Below are positions 35,297 through 43,839 of a stretch of DNA of 64,000 nt, piece by piece; positions within the stretch are counted from its first letter, which is position 1; each line of letters begins with the position of its first letter. The stretch covers positions 930,001 to 994,000 of the forward strand of contig OZ220679.1 of the NCBI GenBank assembly GCA_965116355.1, written 5' to 3'. The notes beneath the pieces are model-generated. The model was not told where the DNA came from. It did not search any database and worked only from the letters and a program-made list of their open reading frames with translations. The stretch is from UBA1127 sp965116355 (GTDB taxonomy: Bacteria > Chloroflexota > Dehalococcoidia > Lucifugimonadales > UBA1127). Position numbers and translations under genes: made by a program.

Positions 35297-36823
35297 CTAG
35301 ACTACGGCCCCCTGTCGGGCGAACCACCCCTCCAGCGCCGCAACCATGCCCGGGATGGTGTACTCCTCGCCCACGGCGTCCACACGAACGCCGAGCCCGC
35401 GCGCCGTCTCCGCCGTCACCGGCCCGATGCACGCCACCGCACACTCGTTTACAAAGGTTGGGTCTCCACCCAGCGCGTCCACCAGCCCCCGCACCGTCGA
35501 CGAGCTCGCGAACGTTACCGCGTCCACGCCCTCAGCGAAGACGGCCTTGGCCCGCTCAGCCACGTCCTCCCCCGGCGCCGCGCGGTACAGCAGCGCCTCA
35601 TCCACCGAGGCGCCCGCCTTCTGCAGCTCCTCGATGAGCACGCTCCGCCCGCCCTCGGCCCGCGGCAGCAGCACCCGGTCGCCCGTCGACAGCATCGGCG
35701 CGAGCCCCGCGGCCAGCGCCTCCGCGACGTACGATTCCGGCATGTAGTCGGCTCTGATCCCGTGCTCTGCCAGCGCCCGCGCCGTCCCCGGCCCGATGAC
35801 CGCCAGCCGCACGCCGCCGAGCGCCCGCGCGTCGAGCCCGCGCGCCGCAAGCCGGTCGAAGAACAGCCCGACGCCGTTCGCGCTCGTGAATACCAGCCAC
35901 GCGTACTCGCCGATGTTCGCCAGCGCCCTGTCGAGCGTCGCCGCGCTGTCCAGCGGCTCCACTACGATGACCGGCAGCTCCACCGGCACGGCCCCCCGCG
36001 ATGCCAGCAGCGCGCTCAGCGCCGACGCCTGCTGCCGCGTTCGCGTCACCAGCACCCGCTTGCCGAAGAGCGGGCTTGTGTCGAACCACCGCAGCTGCTC
36101 CCGCATCGCCGCCACCTGCCCGACGATCGTCACCGCCGGCGGCCGCAGTCCCGCGTCCTGCACCCGCTCCACCACCGTCGCCAAATCGGCCGACACCGAC
36201 TGCTGCTGCGGAGTCGAGCCCCACTCGACCACGCACACCGGCGTGTCCGGCGGCTTGCCCGCCGACGTCAGCGCGCCCACCACTGACGGCAGCGTCTCGA
36301 CGCCCATGAGCACCACCAGCGTGTCCACGCGCGCCATCGCCGCCCAGTCGACGCCCGACGCCGCCCGCGAGGGGTCCTCGCTGCCCGTCACCACGGCGAA
36401 GCTCGCCGCCATCTTGCGCTGCGTCACCGGGATCCCCGCGTACGCCGCCGCCGCGATGGCCGACGTGACCCCCGGCACCACCTCGAACGGCACCGAGGCC
36501 GCCGCCAGCGCCAGCGCCTCCTCGCCCCCGCGCCCGAAGACGAACGGGTCGCCGCCCTTCAGCCGCACCACCCGCTTCCCCGCCGCGCCGTGCTCGACCA
36601 GCAGCGCGCTGATCTCCTCCTGCGACATCAGGTGGTCGCCGCGCCGCTTGCCCGCGTTGATCACCAGCGCGTCCGGCCGCGCGTGCTCCAGCAACTGCTC
36701 CGCGATGAGCCGGTCGTGCACAACGACGTCCGCCGCCTGCAGCAGCGCCAGCCCCTTGGCCGTGATGAGCCCCGGGTCCCCCGGGCCCGCGCCCACCAGC
36801 GAGACCATCCCAAGGCCGCTCAT
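35297..36823 (-). CDS. cobA-hemD: Uroporphyrinogen-III C-methyltransferase/uroporphyrinogen-III synthase fusion
   Basis: 508 residues. The N-terminal half (to about 245) is the SAM-dependent uroporphyrinogen-III methyltransferase: LVGAGPGDPGLITAKG, LKGGDPFVFGRGGEEA, VVPGVTSAIAAAAYAGIPVT, VVLMGVETL. The C-terminal half is uroporphyrinogen-III synthase (VLVTRTRQQASALSALLAS, AWLVFTSANGVGLFFDRL, FASSSTVRGLVDALGG, CIGPVTAETARGLG). The enzyme closes hydroxymethylbilane to uroporphyrinogen III and methylates it to precorrin-2. ATGA overlap with hemC. This known fusion type channels flux toward siroheme. Confidence 0.93.
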   Translation of the reverse strand: MSGLGMVSLVGAGPGDPGLITAKGLALLQAADVVVHDRLIAEQLLEHARPDALVINAGKRRGDHLMSQEEISALLVEHGAAGKRVVRLKGGDPFVFGRGGEEALALAAASVPFEVVPGVTSAIAAAAYAGIPVTQRKMAASFAVVTGSEDPSRAASGVDWAAMARVDTLVVLMGVETLPSVVGALTSAGKPPDTPVCVVEWGSTPQQQSVSADLATVVERVQDAGLRPPAVTIVGQVAAMREQLRWFDTSPLFGKRVLVTRTRQQASALSALLASRGAVPVELPVIVVEPLDSAATLDRALANIGEYAWLVFTSANGVGLFFDRLAARGLDARALGGVRLAVIGPGTARALAEHGIRADYMPESYVAEALAAGLAPMLSTGDRVLLPRAEGGRSVLIEELQKAGASVDEALLYRAAPGEDVAERAKAVFAEGVDAVTFASSSTVRGLVDALGGDPTFVNECAVACIGPVTAETARGLGVRVDAVGEEYTIPGMVAALEGWFARQGAVV

Positions 36824-37749
36824 GCCCCGGCCTCCTCGAGCAACTCCGACGCACCCTGCTCCAGCAGCGTTTGCGCCAGCTTCGCACCGAGGCCCTCGGA
36901 CTCCCGCGCCTCGCCTGCTACGTAGTCCCTGTAGGAATACATGCCGTCGACGCTTGCCACCATGCCCACGACGCGGATGTAGTCGTTCATCACGCTCCCG
37001 AAGCACGCCATCGGCGTCCGGCACCCGCCGCCCATCGCGCGCAGGAAGGCGCGCTCCGCCGTCACCTCCCACCGCGTCGCAGTGTGCTCGATGGCCGAAA
37101 GCATCCCGAGCAGCTCCTCGTCATCCGACCGCGCCTGCAGCGCGATCGCCCCCTGCCCCACGGCGGGTATGAACGTCATCGGGTCCAGCCGCTCCGTCGC
37201 CTCGTCCTCGCGCCCCAGCCGCACCAGCCCGGCCGCCGCGAGCACCAGCGCGTCGTACTGCCCCTCGTGCATCTTCCGTATCCGCGTGCCCACGTTCCCC
37301 CGAACGCTCTCGACGGCGAGGTCCGGCCGCAGCGAGCGCACCAGCGCCGCCCTCCGCGGGCTCCCCGTCCCGACGACCGCGCCCGGCGGCAGCTCGGCCA
37401 GCGTCGCGCCGGTGCGGCTCACGAGCACGTCGCACGGGTCCTCGCGTTCCAGCACGGAGGCTATCGTCAGCCCCGCCGGCTCCGTCGCCGACATGTCCTT
37501 CAGGCTGTGCGCGGCCATGTCGATGCGCCCGTCCAGCAGCGCCGCCTCCAGCTCCTTGGTGAACACGCCGAGCCCAAGCTCCGAGAGGGGCGTCTCCTGG
37601 GAAGCGTCTCCGGTGGTGGTCACGACCTGCACGTCGACGGTGATGTCGGGGTATTTGGCCTGCAGCGCTTCGACGGCCCGTTGCGCCTGCGCCAGCGCAA
37701 GGGGGCTGCCGCGCGTCCCCACGACGATGCGGCTGCGCAGTCCGCTCAT
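36820..37749 (-). CDS. hemC: Hydroxymethylbilane synthase (porphobilinogen deaminase)
   Basis: 309 residues. VGTRGSPLALAQAQ opens the protein. The substrate-binding arginines lie in VGTGSPRRAALVRSLRPDL and GNVGTRIRKM. The dipyrromethane-cofactor cysteine is in AMGGGCRTPMACFG. It polymerises four porphobilinogens into linear hydroxymethylbilane for the following HemD activity. It lies 2 bp from hemA and overlaps the next gene by 4 bp. Confidence 0.96.
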   Translation of the reverse strand: MSGLRSRIVVGTRGSPLALAQAQRAVEALQAKYPDITVDVQVVTTTGDASQETPLSELGLGVFTKELEAALLDGRIDMAAHSLKDMSATEPAGLTIASVLEREDPCDVLVSRTGATLAELPPGAVVGTGSPRRAALVRSLRPDLAVESVRGNVGTRIRKMHEGQYDALVLAAAGLVRLGREDEATERLDPMTFIPAVGQGAIALQARSDDEELLGMLSAIEHTATRWEVTAERAFLRAMGGGCRTPMACFGSVMNDYIRVVGMVASVDGMYSYRDYVAGEARESEGLGAKLAQTLLEQGASELLEEAGA

Positions 37750-37751
37750 GG

Positions 37752-39065
37752 CTACACCCGCTCGGCGGAGGTCCCGCTCGGGTCTTCCTCCACGTCGCCG
37801 TCAGCCGGCTCGCCGTCCGGCTGCGCCTCGTCCAGCCGGAAGAGCCACCGCAGCGTCTGGATGTCCTCCGGGCGGCCCTCGGCCTTCACCCGCGTCACGG
37901 GGTTGTGCAGCAGCTTGTTGACCAGCGCACGGCTCAGCGCCGCCACCGTCTCCTGGTCGGCGTCCGTCAGGTGCGAGAGCCGCCGCAGCGCCCGCTCCAG
38001 CTCCCGCTCCCGCAGCGACTCCGCCTGCTCCCGCAGGTCCACCAGCGTCGGCACCACCCGCAGCGAGTCCCACCACTCGTGGAACCGCGTCACTTCCTCC
38101 TCGACGATGGCCTCCACCCGCGCGGCCTCCAGCTTGCGCCGCTGCCGGTTCACCTCCGCCACCCGGTCGAGGTCGCTCATGTCCGCCAGCGTCACCCCCG
38201 CGACGTCCCGCACCGCCGGGTCGACGTCCCGGGGCAGCGCCGCGTCCAGCAGCAGCAGCGGCCTGCCGTTCCGCGACGCGCCCGCCACGTCCGCACGCGT
38301 CACCACGTAGTCCAGCGACCCCGTGGCCGAGATCACGACGTCGTGCGTGGCCAGCGCCGGCTGCAACTCGTCCAGCGGCAGCACCTCGGCCCCGCCCAGG
38401 TCCTCGGCCAGCTCCGCCGCCCGGTGCGGCGTGCGGTTCATCACCGTCAGCCGGCCGATGCCCGCGTTCTGCAGCGCCAGCGCCGCCAGCCGGCCCGCCT
38501 CGCCCGCGCCGACGACGAGCCCGTGCGCCCCGTCCAGCCGGCCCAGCGTCCGCCGAGCCAGCTCCACGAAGGCGTAGCTCACCGACTGTGCGTTCCGCCC
38601 GATGTCCGTGTCGTGCCGCGCCCGCTTGCCGACGCGCAGGGCCTGGTGGAACGCGTGCGTCAGCGGCGAGTGCGCCGTCTTCGCCGCAACCGCCGCCCCG
38701 AAGGCCTCCCGCACCTGCCCCAGCACCTCGGACTCGCCGAGGATCATGGAGTCCAGGCTGCACGTCACCCGGAACAGGTGCCGCGCCGCCGCGTCGTGGT
38801 GGTGCGCGTACACGTACGGCGCCACGTCGTCGTACCCGATGCCGTATGCCGCCAGCGTCCTCGCCGCCGCCTCGCGGGCGTCCTCGACGTCCTCCGCCAG
38901 CGTGTAGAACTCCGTCCGGTTGCACGTGTGCAGCACGACCGAGTGACCCGAAGCTTCCGCCAGCCGCCGGTTCGCGCCCGCCAGGTCCCCGCCCACGACG
39001 GCGAGCTGCTCCAGCGCCTCCAGCGGCGCCGTGCGGTGGTTCACTCCGACGACGGCCAGCTTCAC
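37752..39065 (-). CDS. hemA: Glutamyl-tRNA reductase
   Basis: 437 residues starting at GTG 39065, which overlaps the preceding stop (GTGA). The catalytic Cys lies in VVLHTCNRTEFY, followed by SLDSMILGESEVLGQVREAF, the NADPH site VVGAGEAGRLAALAL, the MNRT segment and a dimerisation helix bundle. The tail (from about 410) is acidic and non-conserved. It reduces glutamyl-tRNA to glutamate-1-semialdehyde, the entry of the C5 pathway, with HemL acting next. Confidence 0.95.
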   Translation of the reverse strand: MKLAVVGVNHRTAPLEALEQLAVVGGDLAGANRRLAEASGHSVVLHTCNRTEFYTLAEDVEDAREAAARTLAAYGIGYDDVAPYVYAHHHDAAARHLFRVTCSLDSMILGESEVLGQVREAFGAAVAAKTAHSPLTHAFHQALRVGKRARHDTDIGRNAQSVSYAFVELARRTLGRLDGAHGLVVGAGEAGRLAALALQNAGIGRLTVMNRTPHRAAELAEDLGGAEVLPLDELQPALATHDVVISATGSLDYVVTRADVAGASRNGRPLLLLDAALPRDVDPAVRDVAGVTLADMSDLDRVAEVNRQRRKLEAARVEAIVEEEVTRFHEWWDSLRVVPTLVDLREQAESLRERELERALRRLSHLTDADQETVAALSRALVNKLLHNPVTRVKAEGRPEDIQTLRWLFRLDEAQPDGEPADGDVEEDPSGTSAERV

Positions 39066-39736
39066 GACGCCACCGCCTTGGCCCAGTGCGGCCACGACTC
39101 CAGCAGCTCCGTCAGCCGCGCCTCCGCGCGCTCGCGGTCGCCGCTCTGGAACAGCTCCAGCACCTCGGCGTTCAGCGACGCCTGCCAGCCCTCCGGGTCG
39201 ACGGTCACCGACCGCCCCCGCAGGTCCGCCCGTACGCGCGCCGTCATCTTGGCGAGGTCCGCGAAGGCCAGCGCGTCGTTCGCCTCCAGCGACTCCCGCA
39301 GCTTCCGCGCCAGCGCCGGCGCCAGCCCGCCCGTCGACATCGCCAGCGTCACCGGCCCCCGCCGAACGATGCTCGGTGCGATGAACGTGCACAGGTGCGT
39401 CACGTCGACGACGTTCAGCGGCACGTTCCGCTCCGTCGCCTCCCGCGACACCGCTTCGTTCACGTCAGAGTCGTCCGTCGCCGCGATGGCGATGAACGCC
39501 CCCGCGAGATCGCCCGGCTCGTAGGCCCGCTCGATCAGCGTCACCTCGCCGGCGTCCGCCAGCGCGCGCACGCCCGCCGTGCACTCCGGCGCCACGACCG
39601 TCACCGCGGCGCCGGCGTCCAGCAGCCCCTCCACCTTGCGCTCCGCGATCGTCCCCCCGCCGATGACGACGCACCGCCGCCCCTCGACCGTGAGGAACAC
39701 CGGGTAGTGCTTGTTGGTGGCCGTCCGTTGCGCCAT
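39062..39736 (-). CDS. Precorrin-2 dehydrogenase/sirohydrochlorin ferrochelatase-like protein
   Basis: 224 residues. YPVFLTVEGRRCVVIGGGTI and AERKVEGLLDAGAAVTVVAP form the NAD-binding Rossmann start of the CysG-N/Met8p family. IAATDDSDVNEAVSREA, NVVDVTHLCTFIAPSIV and RGPVTLAMSTGGLAPALARK complete the domain. It oxidises precorrin-2 to sirohydrochlorin and may insert iron. As a free-standing gene between ahbAB and hemA it supplies siroheme for the decarboxylase encoded upstream. Four-base overlap with hemA. Confidence 0.9.
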   Translation of the reverse strand: MAQRTATNKHYPVFLTVEGRRCVVIGGGTIAERKVEGLLDAGAAVTVVAPECTAGVRALADAGEVTLIERAYEPGDLAGAFIAIAATDDSDVNEAVSREATERNVPLNVVDVTHLCTFIAPSIVRRGPVTLAMSTGGLAPALARKLRESLEANDALAFADLAKMTARVRADLRGRSVTVDPEGWQASLNAEVLELFQSGDRERAEARLTELLESWPHWAKAVAS

Positions 39737-39765
39737 GCGATTAAGCTCTCCGGTTGCCCGCGCCC

Positions 39766-40818
39766 CTACACGAAGTAGCGGACGCGCGTCTTCTTGTACT
39801 CGCGCGTGCTGTACAGCAGGATGTAGTCGTCGACGCCCGTCAGCTCGCTCAGCTCCTTCGCGACCGCCTCGCACCGCGCGCGGCTCGTCGCGTGGATCAT
39901 CGCGAAGTGGCTGTACGGCCAGTCCTCGAACACCGGCCGCTCGTAGCAGTGGCTCACCCACCGCGAGTTCGCCAGCGCCTGCCCGACCTCCAGCTTCCGC
40001 TCCTCGGGCACCCGCCACACGCTCATCGCGTTGGAGCGGAAGCCCGCCTTCCGGTGGTGCAGCACCGCGCTGTACCGCCGCATCACGCCCCGCGCCTCGA
40101 AATCGCGCATGATGTCGAACAGGCCCGCCGGCGTCAGCCCCAGCCGCGACGCCATCTTGTCGAACGGCCGCACGTCCAGCGACAGGTCCTCCTGCACCTC
40201 GCGCACCACCTCGATCTCGTACTCCGTCAGGGGCTCCACCTGGTTCCACCGCGCGTTGTCCGGGCGGTAGTCGGCGGCGTTCCCCTCCTCGTTGACCATG
40301 TCGAAGTTCACGCCGATCTTGAAGAAGCGCAGTGTCGGCAGCAGCCGCCATGACTCGACGTGCGTCTCCTCCGCCATCCGCGCCGCCGTCTCCTCCAGGC
40401 TCTCGTACGGCGGCACCGCAAGCGTGAACCACAGGTTGTACTCGTGCCCCACCCGCGCGTAGTTGTGGCTGACGCCCGGGTGCTTGTTGATGGCCAGCGC
40501 GCCCTTGTGCAGCAGCTCTTCCGGGTACCGGAACGCGATGAGCGACGTTTTGTAGCCCAGCCGCCGTGTGTCGAAGATGCCGCTGATCTGCCGCACCACG
40601 TTCTCCCGCCGCATCCGACGGATCCGCTCGATGACGTCGTCCTCCTCCATCTCCAGCTCCCGCCCGATGGCCAGGTACGGCCGCTCGTCCATCGGGAACG
40701 CCGTCTGGATGACGTTCAGCACCTGCCGGTCCTGCAGGTCCATCTCCGCCGAGCGGGTGTCCTCTGCCGGCACAGCCTGTGCCGCCGGCACGGCGCTAGG
40801 CGCCTGCCTTGTTGCCAT
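39766..40818 (-). CDS. ahbAB: Fused siroheme decarboxylase (AhbA-AhbB/NirDL type, Lrp-like)
   Basis: 350 residues. ATG 40818 has AAAGGAG upstream. Two homologous halves, each an Lrp/AsnC-type helix-turn-helix plus a ligand domain: half one from about residue 27 (LQDRQVLNVIQTAFPMDERP, PGVSHNYARVGHEYNLWFTL) and half two from about residue 180 (LTEYEIEVVREVQEDLSLDV, WVSHCYERPVFEDWPYSHFA). The His/Tyr/Arg blocks match AhbA/AhbB siroheme decarboxylases, normally two subunits; here they are one chain. The product would be 12,18-didecarboxysiroheme, the intermediate of the siroheme-dependent haem route. Its start lies 23 bp inside the regulator gene. Transcription-factor function alone is the less likely alternative. 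Confidence 0.8.
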   Translation of the reverse strand: MATRQAPSAVPAAQAVPAEDTRSAEMDLQDRQVLNVIQTAFPMDERPYLAIGRELEMEEDDVIERIRRMRRENVVRQISGIFDTRRLGYKTSLIAFRYPEELLHKGALAINKHPGVSHNYARVGHEYNLWFTLAVPPYESLEETAARMAEETHVESWRLLPTLRFFKIGVNFDMVNEEGNAADYRPDNARWNQVEPLTEYEIEVVREVQEDLSLDVRPFDKMASRLGLTPAGLFDIMRDFEARGVMRRYSAVLHHRKAGFRSNAMSVWRVPEERKLEVGQALANSRWVSHCYERPVFEDWPYSHFAMIHATSRARCEAVAKELSELTGVDDYILLYSTREYKKTRVRYFV

Positions 40819-41464
40819 TTCGGCTCCTTTCGTACGCGTCAACCATGGCGATCATGATCACGTCGGCTATCGTCTCCACCTGGTGCCACGCCTGCGCCAG
40901 CGTATCGGCGTCCGACGGCCCGCGACGCGCCATCGACCGCACCGACTCGGTCAGCGGAGTCCGGAAGAACACGAACGCCTCCATCAGCTCCCTCAGGCTC
41001 AGCCCCCGTTGCGTCAGCGCCTCGCCGTACTCCTCGCCGATGACCCGGACCTCGTCCAGCGCCTGCGCCGAGGGCCGCTTGCGCTCCAGCAGGCTTTCCG
41101 TCACGTCCAGCAGCCGCCGCCCGAACAGCCGAAGCCGCCCACGCGTGGCCTCGTCCATCTCCTCGTACCACGGGAAGCTCACCAGCCGGTCGCCGTGGAT
41201 GAGCCGGCGGATCCGCCGCGTCGTCACCGTCGTGATCGTCTGCGACGGCATCACCCGCCCCGACGGCGACTCCGCCGCGCGCTGCATCGCCGCCACCAGG
41301 TCCTCGCGAAGGAACCGGCGGTGGCCGCCCGGCGTCCGGAACGCGCGAATGACGCCCTGGTCCGCCCAGTTTCGCAGCGTCGACTCATTCACGCCCAGCA
41401 TCCGGCAGGCGCCGCCCAGCGACACCCACCGCCCGCTTGTCTGCCGTCGCTCCGTCTGCTGCAT
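40796..41464 (-). CDS. MerR/excisionase-type HTH regulator of the hem operon
   Basis: 222 residues. The N-terminal helix-turn-helix reads SLGGACRMLGVNESTLRNWA then QGVIRAFRTPGGHRRF, typical of MerR-like/HTH_17 DNA-binding domains. The rest (about 70-215) is helical: DEATRGRLRLFGRRLLDVTE, LRELMEAFVFFRTPLTESVR, an RsbRD-like or unassigned sensor module. First gene of the hem operon, overlapping ahbAB. Autoregulation through the repeats just upstream of its start is plausible. ATG 41464 was chosen over 41476 because it begins nearer the conserved part; the difference is four codons. Confidence 0.75.
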   Translation of the reverse strand: MQQTERRQTSGRWVSLGGACRMLGVNESTLRNWADQGVIRAFRTPGGHRRFLREDLVAAMQRAAESPSGRVMPSQTITTVTTRRIRRLIHGDRLVSFPWYEEMDEATRGRLRLFGRRLLDVTESLLERKRPSAQALDEVRVIGEEYGEALTQRGLSLRELMEAFVFFRTPLTESVRSMARRGPSDADTLAQAWHQVETIADVIMIAMVDAYERSRNGNKAGA

Positions 41465-41477
41465 CCCGACTCGCAAA

Positions 41478-41497
41478 AAATCTAGGGAAATCTAAGG
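41478..41497. promoter_or_regulatory. Direct-repeat operator candidate before the hem operon
   Basis: AAATCTAGGG is followed at once by AAATCTAAGG (10-bp period), 13 bp upstream of the regulator's ATG, in an AT-rich stretch. A TATAGT (minus strand, 41517-41522) could be the -10 box. A site on one helical face fits binding by the encoded HTH protein; this is inferred. Confidence 0.4.
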
Positions 41498-41636
41498 ATT
41501 CTTGGGTTTTGGCAAAACTATACAAAGGTATCATGTACGGTAGTGAACGTCAACACAAACTACGGAGTCCCTTCCTCCCCTCGCGGGGGGAGGTGAGAGC
41601 CTGCCCGCACTCGATTAGGGTTGGGGTGTTTTCCCC

Positions 41637-43049
41637 CTACGCGCCCCGCGCCGGCCACGCCGCCTCGTGGTGGCCGAGCGGCGCCGTCGGCCGCTCCCAC
41701 CGCGCCGCCGTCTCCGACAGCTCGACCACCGGCGCCAGGTGCCGCAGCGACCCGGCCGGCGTCTCGCTCGTCGTCGACCACCGCTCGACTTCGTCGCCGG
41801 AAAAGTCCTCCGGCACGCCCGCCAGCGCCGACTCCGGGACCTGCCCGCGGTTCACCAGCCACCGCCCCGTCTGCGCCAGCGACGCCCGCACCAGCCAGCT
41901 GCCGCCCTCCGTCGCCCGGCGGTGCAGCGCCACCATCGTCCCGAAGGCCATCAGGTACCCCGTCAGATAGTCGATGGCAGAGACCGGGTAGAACTGCGGC
42001 CCCGGGGCCTCGCCCGGGAACAGCTCCCCCTGCCGGTCCGTGATGCCGCTCACCGTCTGGATCACCGTGTCGAACCCGCGGCGGCCCGCCCACGGCCCCA
42101 CGCGCCCGAAGGCCGACAGCGACACGTACACCAGCCCCGGCCGCAGCCCCGCCAACTCCTCCGGCGAGAGCCCACGCTCCGCCAGCGTCCCCGGCCGGTA
42201 GCCCTGCGAGAACACGTCCGAATCCCGCACCAGCCCTCGCAGCGTCTCCCGGTCCGCCGACTCCCGAAGATCCAGCTGCGCCGAGAGCTTTCCGTGGCCC
42301 GTGTCCATCTCCTGCCCCGGGTGGCTCGGCAGGTGCGCGCCAGTGATACGAAGCACGTCGGCCCCGTGCTCGGCCAGCGTTCGCGCGCAGCTTGGGCCCG
42401 CCAGCACCCGCGTCAGGTCGAGCACCCGCACGCCAGAGAGCGGCCTTGCGCCCTCCGGAAGCGGCTCCGGCGGGCTGTCCCCGATCTTGTCGATCTCGAT
42501 CAGCGGCAGCGTCGCCACCGCGGCCGACTGCGGGTGCTCGGCCCACTCCGCCATCGAGCGCACCATGCCGCCCGCGCCCTTCGCCGCGATGATCGCCTCC
42601 TCCAGCTCCAGCCCCTTCCACGCCGAGACCGCCTTCGCGACCGCCGCCCGGTCCTCCTCGACGCCCAGCACGCCCAGCGCCGCGTCCCGGTGGTTGACGA
42701 AGTTGCAGTGCAGGTAGCTCCAGCGCCCGTCGGCCGTCGGGAACACGCCCGACACCGGCGCCCGCTCGCCCGGCACCCGCTCGCCGTCCAGCTTCATGTA
42801 CCGGCTGCTCCGCAGCGACGCCGTCGCCCGCCGCGCGTCGACGGCCACCGACTGCTTCCGCCCCGTCCGCAGCTCCCACAGCGCCGACGCCGCCAGCCCG
42901 ACGGCTCCCACCGCCGCAGCCGACGTCTCGCCGATGCGGAAGGACGTCGGGAGAATCGGGTCCGTCCCCCCGGAAAACTCCACCCCGGCGGACAGCCCGG
43001 CGTTCCAGCCGACGGACATCAGGATGCTCGATAGCGCCTGGTCGGACAT
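41637..43049 (-). CDS. CaiB/BaiF-type class III CoA-transferase
   Basis: 470 residues from ATG 43049 (MSDQALSSILMSVGW); an earlier in-frame start at 43181 adds 44 poorly conserved residues. Family III CoA-transferase blocks are visible in the C-terminal half: PLSGVRVLDLTRVLAGPSCA, RTLAEHGADVLRITG, DLRESADRETL, RPGTLAERGLSPEELAGLRP and FDTVIQTVSG. The N-terminal about 230 residues look like a second CoA-transferase-related segment (AASALWELRTGRKQSVAVDA), as in two-domain members. The active-site Asp expected about 140-170 residues into the domain cannot be fixed with certainty. Substrate unknown. Confidence 0.75.
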   Translation of the reverse strand: MSDQALSSILMSVGWNAGLSAGVEFSGGTDPILPTSFRIGETSAAAVGAVGLAASALWELRTGRKQSVAVDARRATASLRSSRYMKLDGERVPGERAPVSGVFPTADGRWSYLHCNFVNHRDAALGVLGVEEDRAAVAKAVSAWKGLELEEAIIAAKGAGGMVRSMAEWAEHPQSAAVATLPLIEIDKIGDSPPEPLPEGARPLSGVRVLDLTRVLAGPSCARTLAEHGADVLRITGAHLPSHPGQEMDTGHGKLSAQLDLRESADRETLRGLVRDSDVFSQGYRPGTLAERGLSPEELAGLRPGLVYVSLSAFGRVGPWAGRRGFDTVIQTVSGITDRQGELFPGEAPGPQFYPVSAIDYLTGYLMAFGTMVALHRRATEGGSWLVRASLAQTGRWLVNRGQVPESALAGVPEDFSGDEVERWSTTSETPAGSLRHLAPVVELSETAARWERPTAPLGHHEAAWPARGA

Positions 43050-43167
43050 ATCTATGGACGCTCCATAGTCGCAGTATGCCTCTGGATGGCCTGGATTATA
43101 TGCGGGCATACATCCAGGCGCCATTTCCTGCCCGCTCACCGCCTCGACCGCACCGGCGCCGGGGGCG

Positions 43168-43713
43168 TCACCGCCCGCCATTGGCCTCGTCCGCGCTGCG
43201 CTTAGCCTCGTGGGCCTTGCGGACCTCCTCCACCAACCTCTCCACCGGCTCCCGCTCTTCGCTGTGGCCGAAGTACACAGGCTCGCTGTTGAAGTCCACT
43301 GATACCGCGGCGCAGTGCATGCTCCGCTTTCGCGTACCCTTGTCGCCCAACCACTCCCCTACACCAAACGCCGTGATCGCCATCACGATAACCCCGAGGT
43401 GCATTCCCCATGCGATCCCTGATCTAGGCTCAAAGGGTTCGCAGTTTAACGTGCCGCCGCTAGGTCCTCCTTGACAGCTCTCGATGGAGATGCCCACCCA
43501 ATGCAGGAGGTGTGCCCCCAGTGCGAACAGGAAAAACCCAGAAGCGACAAGGGCCGTAATGCTCCCGCTCCCCATGAACAGACCGCCGGGCGCTTTCAGG
43601 AACCAGTTTGACCCGCCCGTTTTCACGGTCTGGCGGTCAGCCCAAACCGACGAAATCCTTTCGAGGGCAATGGTCCTGTCAGGAAGCTTCAGGATCCGCC
43701 GCGAAAGCAGCAC
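43168..43713 (-). CDS. DUF6232-like membrane protein, start unclear
   Basis: At least 181 residues. LLSRRILKLPDRTIALERIS at the N-terminus is the DUF6232 opening. Two membrane segments follow (ITALVASGFFLFALGAHLL and GMHLGVIVMAITAFGVGEWL), and then a cytoplasmic tail with VERLVEEVRKAHEAKRSAD. Family similarity begins about eight codons before the only usable start (GTG 43713), and the frame is open back to the stop of the upstream gene in the same frame. Either an unusual start is used or a stop codon now splits a longer protein. Confidence 0.55.
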   Translation of the reverse strand: MLLSRRILKLPDRTIALERISSVWADRQTVKTGGSNWFLKAPGGLFMGSGSITALVASGFFLFALGAHLLHWVGISIESCQGGPSGGTLNCEPFEPRSGIAWGMHLGVIVMAITAFGVGEWLGDKGTRKRSMHCAAVSVDFNSEPVYFGHSEEREPVERLVEEVRKAHEAKRSADEANGGR

Positions 43714-43753
43714 CCCTCTGTCCTGGTAGAGCGTCTCATCCGGTGCGGGAGCA

Positions 43754-43776
43754 GCAGCCCGCCTTGCGGCGGGCTG
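43754..43776. terminator. GC-rich hairpin between the two membrane-protein genes
   Basis: CAGCCCGCC, loop TTGC, GGCGGGCTG: a 9-bp perfect stem with no T-run on either strand. It could attenuate read-through between the DUF2207- and DUF6232-like genes. Confidence 0.4.
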
Positions 43777-43839
43777 CCCTTCGGCGTCGGTTTCCCGGTT
43801 CGCCGTCTCTACTGCCTGCTCGGTGCGCGGCGTCCGCGA

